This document shows, piece by piece, positions 5,782-9,570 of a stretch of DNA of 9,570 nucleotides (positions within the stretch are counted from its first letter, which is position 1; every line of letters starts with the position of its first letter). Source of the stretch: an uncultured bacterium (GTDB lineage: Bacteria; Bdellovibrionota_C; UBA2361; SZUA-149; CALKYB01); the NCBI GenBank assembly GCA_938003565.1, contig CALKYB010000166.1:1-9570 (forward strand), read 5' to 3'. The notes beneath the pieces are model-generated. The model did no database searches, was not told the origin of the DNA, and worked only from the letters and a program-made list of their open reading frames with translations. The translations under genes and the position numbers were made by a program.

Positions 5782-6552
5782 TCAATGGGAATGACCAAAC
5801 TCAAACAAACCAAAGGCGAAAACCACAGCAATTCCTGCTAAAAGAGATAAAGACATGAGGATTTTATCGTGGTCGTGAAAGTGTAGCTCCGGCAATAAGT
5901 CACTCAATGAGATACAGAGGAAAACTCCTGCTGAGAATGCCAGAGCTTCGCCTATAGAGAATACATCGATTGAATTACTGAGAAAATAATAAATAAAGGC
6001 AGCAATTGGGGCGGAAAAGGCAAAGGCAATATTAATTAGTTTTTTAGTGCTGGCTTTGGCTGGATTGTCTTTTAGTAACGAGCCGATTGTAAATCCTTCA
6101 AAGGGCTTATGAAAAAGAATGCCAATTAATACAACCAGGCCTACTCCATGATGGCTAATCATAGTTGCTGCCAGAGCAATTCCTTCAAGGGCGCTGTGGA
6201 CAGTTAAGCCTACCAAGGTGCTGCCTATGGTTAAATCGTGGGAGTGTTTCTCACAGCCTTTCTCTTCATGGTGATGGAAACAAAAAAACCGTTCTAAAAA
6301 AAATATCGTCAATAAACCTGCTAGCATCCAATGTGCGGATTTCTCAAGTGAGCCAAGCTCTTCAGCGGATTTTGGAAGAAAGATAAGCAGGGCTAAAGCA
6401 AGCAAAAATCCTGAGATAAAACTAAGGCAAAGCTGCAACTTCCTATGATCTTGACTTATCCTTTCAGCAATAGAGCTTCCAAAATAGCAAACGGAGGCTA
6501 TAGCCAAAGAATAGATTCCGAGCAGCACGGGAATTGGAAGAGAGGAGGACAT
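5782..6552 (-). CDS. ZIP-family divalent metal transporter
   Basis: A 256-residue inner-membrane protein of typical bacterial ZIP size. ZIP proteins bring zinc or related divalent metals into the cytoplasm. Seen: about eight hydrophobic segments; the transmembrane 4 metal site HSALEGIALA (His119, Glu123) and the transmembrane 5 site FHKPFEG (His148, Glu152), the paired H-x3-EG motifs of the binuclear centre; a His-rich loop at 93-105 containing HHHEEKGCEKHSH; SDLLPELHFHDHD at 217-229; and a terminal GHSH. The transmembrane 5 motif is HKPFEG, whereas many ZIPs have an H-E-x-P-E pattern, so one usual metal-ligand Glu is replaced by Lys149. Metal choice cannot be read from sequence. Ribosome site is weak (GAG about 7 bases upstream). 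It precedes the DsbA-like lipoprotein, possibly as one envelope metal/thiol unit. Confidence 0.87.
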   Translation of the reverse strand: MSSSLPIPVLLGIYSLAIASVCYFGSSIAERISQDHRKLQLCLSFISGFLLALALLIFLPKSAEELGSLEKSAHWMLAGLLTIFFLERFFCFHHHEEKGCEKHSHDLTIGSTLVGLTVHSALEGIALAATMISHHGVGLVVLIGILFHKPFEGFTIGSLLKDNPAKASTKKLINIAFAFSAPIAAFIYYFLSNSIDVFSIGEALAFSAGVFLCISLSDLLPELHFHDHDKILMSLSLLAGIAVVFAFGLFEFGHSH

Positions 6553-6630
6553 GATTTTCTCAAAAGCCTATACTAGAAAACTGCTCAAAATGTCCTGTTG
6601 AAAGAGTCGAACAATAGAGCTTTACTGTTG

Positions 6631-6642
6631 ATTATATATAAT
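6631..6642. promoter_or_regulatory. Palindromic TATAAT core in divergent spacer
   Basis: ATTATATATAAT is a perfect 12-base palindrome giving TATAAT on the plus strand (6637-6642, towards the GT87 gene) and on the minus strand (6636-6631, towards the ZIP gene). It sits in the 126-base divergent gap 6553-6678. No good TTGACA-like -35 lies at 16-18 bases on either side, so it is a candidate shared -10 only. Confidence 0.35.
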
Positions 6643-6678
6643 AGCACTTTTTTAAAGAACAATCACTAGTTGGCCTTT

Positions 6679-7866
6679 ATGTTCTTCATACGATTCTCGC
6701 CCCATATTCTACTCAGCCTCTTGGTGCTTTGGCAGTTTTATATCTCTTTTGGAGCTTTCTTTACAGCGGTTCGTGGAGTGGGTGACTATGGTTCGGTGGA
6801 TTTTATTCAATACTGGTCTGCTTTCCGTGTGTTTCTAGCTGGTAGAAATCCTTACTCAGGTGTGGAGATGCTTTCTCTGCAGCAAACTCTGCGAGAAACC
6901 ACTGGTGCCACTATGATGTGGAACCCTCCCTGGCTCCTTGTCTTAATGTCTCCTGTGCTCGCTCTTCCTTATAAAGCTGCTTGGATTTCTTGGTATGTTT
7001 TGACAATTATTTTTGTTTTTCTAAGTACCTGGCTTTTGTTAAAAATTTATCGACCCGAGAAATTAGTTAGTTCGCAACTACTTTGGCTGTTGGTTTTAGC
7101 GTTTCCTCCCCTTTGGAATACTCTTAACTTTGGGCAACTTGGAGGATTGTTACTGCTCGGGGTAAGTTTGTTTTTCTTCGGCCTTGAGCGTCAAAGAAGT
7201 AGCTTCTCAGCTTTTGGCTTGCTTCTAATGAGTGTAAAGCCCCATCTATTTTATTTACTGTTTTGTTACTGTCTGTTGCTTTGGTTTAGAAAATCTCATT
7301 TATCATTGCTGAGAGCCTCGCTGATATTAGGGCTAGCGGTTGTTTTGCCGATTTTGGTTTGGAATCCCGAAGCTATGGTATTTTGGTTTCAGTCATTTTA
7401 TCTAAGAGACAACCCTGGAGCGGTCGCACATGTATCTTCCTGGATCGGGGCTCATCCGATTTCAGGTTTTGTGAGATTATTTACTGAGGATAGAGGATTT
7501 TTGTTTCTTGCAAAGAAAGCTAAGTTTTTACTTCCTTGCTTCACGCTAGGTTGGCTCTATCTCTATTTGAGACATAGTAGGAACACAAAAGATTCCTCAA
7601 AAGTATACAGTATACTGTTGGTTTCTTTTCTTACTGCCCCGTTTGGTTGGTTTTATGATCAAACAGCCTTGGCAGCTCTTTTCCCAGCATTTGCTAAAAA
7701 TAATTCAAAGTTTGCCAACCTTGGTAGAATTGCTTTGGGCGTTTTATTTGGCGTAGCATTTATCTATTCAAGATATTTTGCTCAACAGCAAAGTGATTTA
7801 TTTTGGTTTTTACCTAGTTTTGCATTTTGCTACTTTTTTTATTTAAGGACTCGAGCGAAGATTTAG
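6679..7866 (+). CDS. GT87/DUF2029-type polytopic membrane glycosyltransferase
   Basis: A 395-residue integral membrane protein with about ten hydrophobic segments. Seen: after the first membrane helix, DFIQYWSAFRVFLAGRNPY at residues 41-59, which carries the Asp and NPY pattern of the first extracytoplasmic loop in GT87/DUF2029 proteins; WNPPW at 81-85; PPLWNTLNFGQLGGLLLLG at 143-161 with the family GQ; and SVKPHLFYLL at 185-194, matching the family KPQ/KPH motif. GT87 enzymes use a polyprenol-phosphate-linked sugar donor, as in mycobacterial mannosyltransferases, and act on the periplasmic face; the substrate here is unknown. I chose the ATG at 6679; an in-frame TTG lies at 6670, and neither has a clear Shine-Dalgarno. 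It is a lone gene, divergent from ZIP. A T tract follows the stop, but no solid terminator stem. Confidence 0.75.
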   Translation: MFFIRFSPHILLSLLVLWQFYISFGAFFTAVRGVGDYGSVDFIQYWSAFRVFLAGRNPYSGVEMLSLQQTLRETTGATMMWNPPWLLVLMSPVLALPYKAAWISWYVLTIIFVFLSTWLLLKIYRPEKLVSSQLLWLLVLAFPPLWNTLNFGQLGGLLLLGVSLFFFGLERQRSSFSAFGLLLMSVKPHLFYLLFCYCLLLWFRKSHLSLLRASLILGLAVVLPILVWNPEAMVFWFQSFYLRDNPGAVAHVSSWIGAHPISGFVRLFTEDRGFLFLAKKAKFLLPCFTLGWLYLYLRHSRNTKDSSKVYSILLVSFLTAPFGWFYDQTALAALFPAFAKNNSKFANLGRIALGVLFGVAFIYSRYFAQQQSDLFWFLPSFAFCYFFYLRTRAKI

Positions 7867-8038
7867 CTTCTTAAGAATGTTTTTTTAGCCTTTGTAGTAG
7901 AAAAATTATTTAGTTCTAAGTCCTTTCTTTTATTATCATTTCAGATGAAAGATGGTTTTTTTGAAGTGTTCTCGCTGTTGTGGCGGAATAGAGAGATATT
8001 AGTTTTAATTAGTTTTTTTCCTCAATAAAGGTTTTAAA
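7867..8038. other. AT-rich spacer between the GT87 gene and the secreted protein gene
   Basis: 172 bases. It starts with the palindrome TTCTTAAGAA (7868-7877) and a seven-T run (7880-7886), which may weakly end transcription, and closes with the AAAGG ribosome site (8027-8031) of the next gene. I see no small gene and no clear -35/-10 pair, though TTGAAG at 7961 could be a -35. Confidence 0.4.
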
Positions 8039-9570
8039 ATGGTATATCAGAGTTTCTCTTTTATTAAGTATTTCACATTCCTTTTGATCTTATCTCATGG
8101 TGTTAGTTTAGAAGCGTTTTCTCAAAGCTCTAACTTGCCTATGTGTTTACATGCTTCTAGTGACTCCGATGGTGATGGCTGGGGTTGGGAGAATGAAGAG
8201 TCATGCATTGTTGAAGGAAGCAGCGATCGAAGGGTTGCGGGAGAATGTACGGATCCAGATGGAGATGGTTGGGGTTGGAATGGAGTTGAGACATGTTTGC
8301 CTGAGAGTTCAGAGGAAGGGTCAGGGGATGAGCGTGAAGTCGAGGAGGCTACTGAAGAGCCGGAGAGTGAAACTATTTCTTCTGAAGAAGAGCTATTTGA
8401 CGAAGCAGATGAACCTATCTCAGCTGAGCCTGAAATTTCTGAGACTTATAATAGAGCTCTGAGTTGCGAAGAAGAGCAAATTGAGACTGCTATGGGTTAT
8501 GAGGAGTTGTTCTTTAATCATCTTGATAAGCTGGGTGAAAACATCGACAAGATGGGAAGAATCTCCGTAAAGCCTGAGAATCGAAGTTGGAACCCAAACG
8601 GGGATATTGATCTAGCGTGGACATTTAATTTAAGTAAGAGCATCTACGAGGGAGATGGTCAAAGATATGGTAGGGGAGAGAATACTATCTATGGTGGCCT
8701 TACAGGGCAGAATTTGTACCATTTGCTTGACGAATTATCAGCTACTTCGAGAATGCTGAAACTTGCTCACCAGTATAAGCCAGAACATGTTGAGACTTAT
8801 CAGAACTTCCTAATTGATTTTATCGATGAATTTACACCAGCATTGTTAGAGGCACGAGGAACTCAGCATTGCTTAAACTATAGAAATGATGCGGGCATTT
8901 ATAAATGCCATAAGGGTAAATATCATCGTTTCTTAGATGGTTCGCGAGCTCTATCTTGGTTGGGACTAACTATGGAGTCAGTATTAGAAACTGGTTCTGG
9001 TTCGGAGTTTGAGCAAAAATTTGCTCAGAATGCTAGAGATTTAAGACCACTAATTGATCGCTTTATCTCGCAATCTACCAAGGATGTTAGCCCACCACAT
9101 ATGAGAGCTCATCCTGCTTTTGCAGCTTATACTTTGGGTCGTATGGGTGGCTACTTGTCTGAGTATAGGGAGCCGATTTGTGCGGTTGTGAAAATTATGA
9201 CTGATAATATTAGTGGTCCAACAAAATGGATTGGTAGTGATGCTGGTCATGCAGAGGATACAGTCAGCTTTTTGTCATATGTCCATGAGCAACAACTTCT
9301 AGGAAGAGGTTTAGGTTGTGTGCGAGTAACTGAGAAGATGCTTAGTGATCTCGGTGGCTCGTACTGTATTGAAAGAGAAAAGAAGAGCAAGATTCATAAG
9401 AATAGAGACTACAATGGAAATATTGTCGGAGCTTATGGAACTCTAGTTAGGTATGCTCCTTGTATTGAATCTCAAGCGGGCACAGTTGCTTCCTATGAGA
9501 GTTTCCCAAGAATTTCAGGCAACAATAGCTTTAGTGAACAGTCTGTTTCCATCGCTTCCTTAGCTTGGGG
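8039..9570 (+). CDS. Secreted protein with tandem DGDGWGW Cys modules (partial, C-terminus outside window)
   Basis: An open frame of 510 codons without a stop that runs off the window end. The ATG has AAAGG seven bases upstream. Seen: a signal peptide (hydrophobic core FTFLLILSHGVSL, likely cut after SLEAFS near residue 28); two short modules, Cys36 to Cys56 and Cys70 to Cys86, each with DxDGDGWGW; an acidic Glu/Ser linker at about 89-137; then a mostly helical region from 140 onward with Cys143, 278, 290, 381, 427, 443 and 475, and segments such as IYGGLTGQNLYHLLDEL, HMRAHPAFAAYTLGRMGGYL, KWIGSDAGHAEDTVSFLSYV. I recall similar Cys-bracketed DGDGWGW modules next to polysaccharide-active domains in secreted proteins of marine bacteria. 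The helix-rich body with His, Asp and Tyr patches could be an alpha/alpha-toroid carbohydrate enzyme, but I do not recognise the family. Confidence 0.8.
   Translation, partial: MVYQSFSFIKYFTFLLILSHGVSLEAFSQSSNLPMCLHASSDSDGDGWGWENEESCIVEGSSDRRVAGECTDPDGDGWGWNGVETCLPESSEEGSGDEREVEEATEEPESETISSEEELFDEADEPISAEPEISETYNRALSCEEEQIETAMGYEELFFNHLDKLGENIDKMGRISVKPENRSWNPNGDIDLAWTFNLSKSIYEGDGQRYGRGENTIYGGLTGQNLYHLLDELSATSRMLKLAHQYKPEHVETYQNFLIDFIDEFTPALLEARGTQHCLNYRNDAGIYKCHKGKYHRFLDGSRALSWLGLTMESVLETGSGSEFEQKFAQNARDLRPLIDRFISQSTKDVSPPHMRAHPAFAAYTLGRMGGYLSEYREPICAVVKIMTDNISGPTKWIGSDAGHAEDTVSFLSYVHEQQLLGRGLGCVRVTEKMLSDLGGSYCIEREKKSKIHKNRDYNGNIVGAYGTLVRYAPCIESQAGTVASYESFPRISGNNSFSEQSVSIASLAW
8144..8206 (+). 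other. DGDGWGW module 1 (Cys36-Cys56)
   Basis: Encodes a Cys, a DSDGDGWGW core and a second Cys, 21 residues in all. The alternating Asp/Gly pattern resembles calcium-binding DxDxDG loops, and the flanking Cys pair probably forms a disulfide outside the cell. It aligns with module 2 at both protein and DNA level, so a tandem duplication is likely. Confidence 0.65.
8246..8296 (+). other. DGDGWGW module 2 (Cys70-Cys86)
   Basis: Encodes CTDPDGDGWGWNGVETC, 17 residues, the shorter copy of the module. It shares DGDGWGW and the closing Glu-x-Cys with module 1, with a 13-residue linker between them. An acidic linker follows immediately. Confidence 0.65.

Noticed and set aside
7868..7886. Intrinsic terminator after the GT87 gene
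   Set aside because: TTCTTAAGAA followed by seven T looks suggestive, but with a minimal loop the stem is only three A/T-rich pairs.
8151..8462. 103-codon plus-strand frame inside the secreted protein gene
   Set aside because: It is in a different frame from the long 8039-9570 frame, which has a signal peptide, ribosome site and repeat modules. The short frame is an antiphase shadow.

Overview
The window is AT-leaning bacterial chromosomal DNA from a Gram-negative organism. This is supported by a lipoprotein thiol oxidoreductase with a Ser at +2, Shine-Dalgarno-led genes in tight operons, and a YhbY-type ribosome-associated protein. Genus cannot be set from these genes. The Cys-bracketed DGDGWGW motifs and the arsenosugar genes suggest an aquatic or marine proteobacterium-like bacterium, which is inference. 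There is no rRNA, tRNA, CRISPR array, integrase or transposase.

Region 1 (1-4341, minus strand) is a compact five-gene operon for organoarsenic synthesis. In transcription order it holds arsS (radical SAM arsenosugar enzyme), a TVP38/TMEM64 (VTT/DedA-like) membrane protein, a MerA-like FAD disulfide reductase without the mercury-specific cysteines, an arsenosugar-type family 2 glycosyltransferase, and arsM (arsenite S-adenosylmethionine methyltransferase, cut by the window edge). Junctions are +7, +1, +6 and -4 bases. The expected logic is that ArsM methylates As(III) to a dimethylarsenic species, ArsS joins it to the 5'-deoxyadenosyl group of SAM, and later steps process and glycosylate the product. 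The reductase and membrane protein may supply thiol redox chemistry and a membrane step.

Region 2 (4342-5037) holds a 137-base divergent promoter region, yhbY on the plus strand with an intrinsic terminator overlapping its stop codon, and then a 250-base convergent spacer. That spacer contains a strong 23-base-arm hairpin nested inside a 13-base inverted repeat. No protein gene explains it, and it is the best candidate here for an uncharacterised small repeat or structured RNA.

Region 3 (5038-6552, minus) has a ZIP-family metal transporter followed by a DsbA-like lipoprotein.

Region 4 (6553-9570, plus) has a divergent spacer with a palindromic TATAAT core, a multi-membrane-segment GT87/DUF2029-type glycosyltransferase, and the first 510 codons of a secreted protein running off the window. 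That protein starts with two Cys-bracketed DxDGDGWGW modules and an acidic linker, followed by a large domain I do not recognise.
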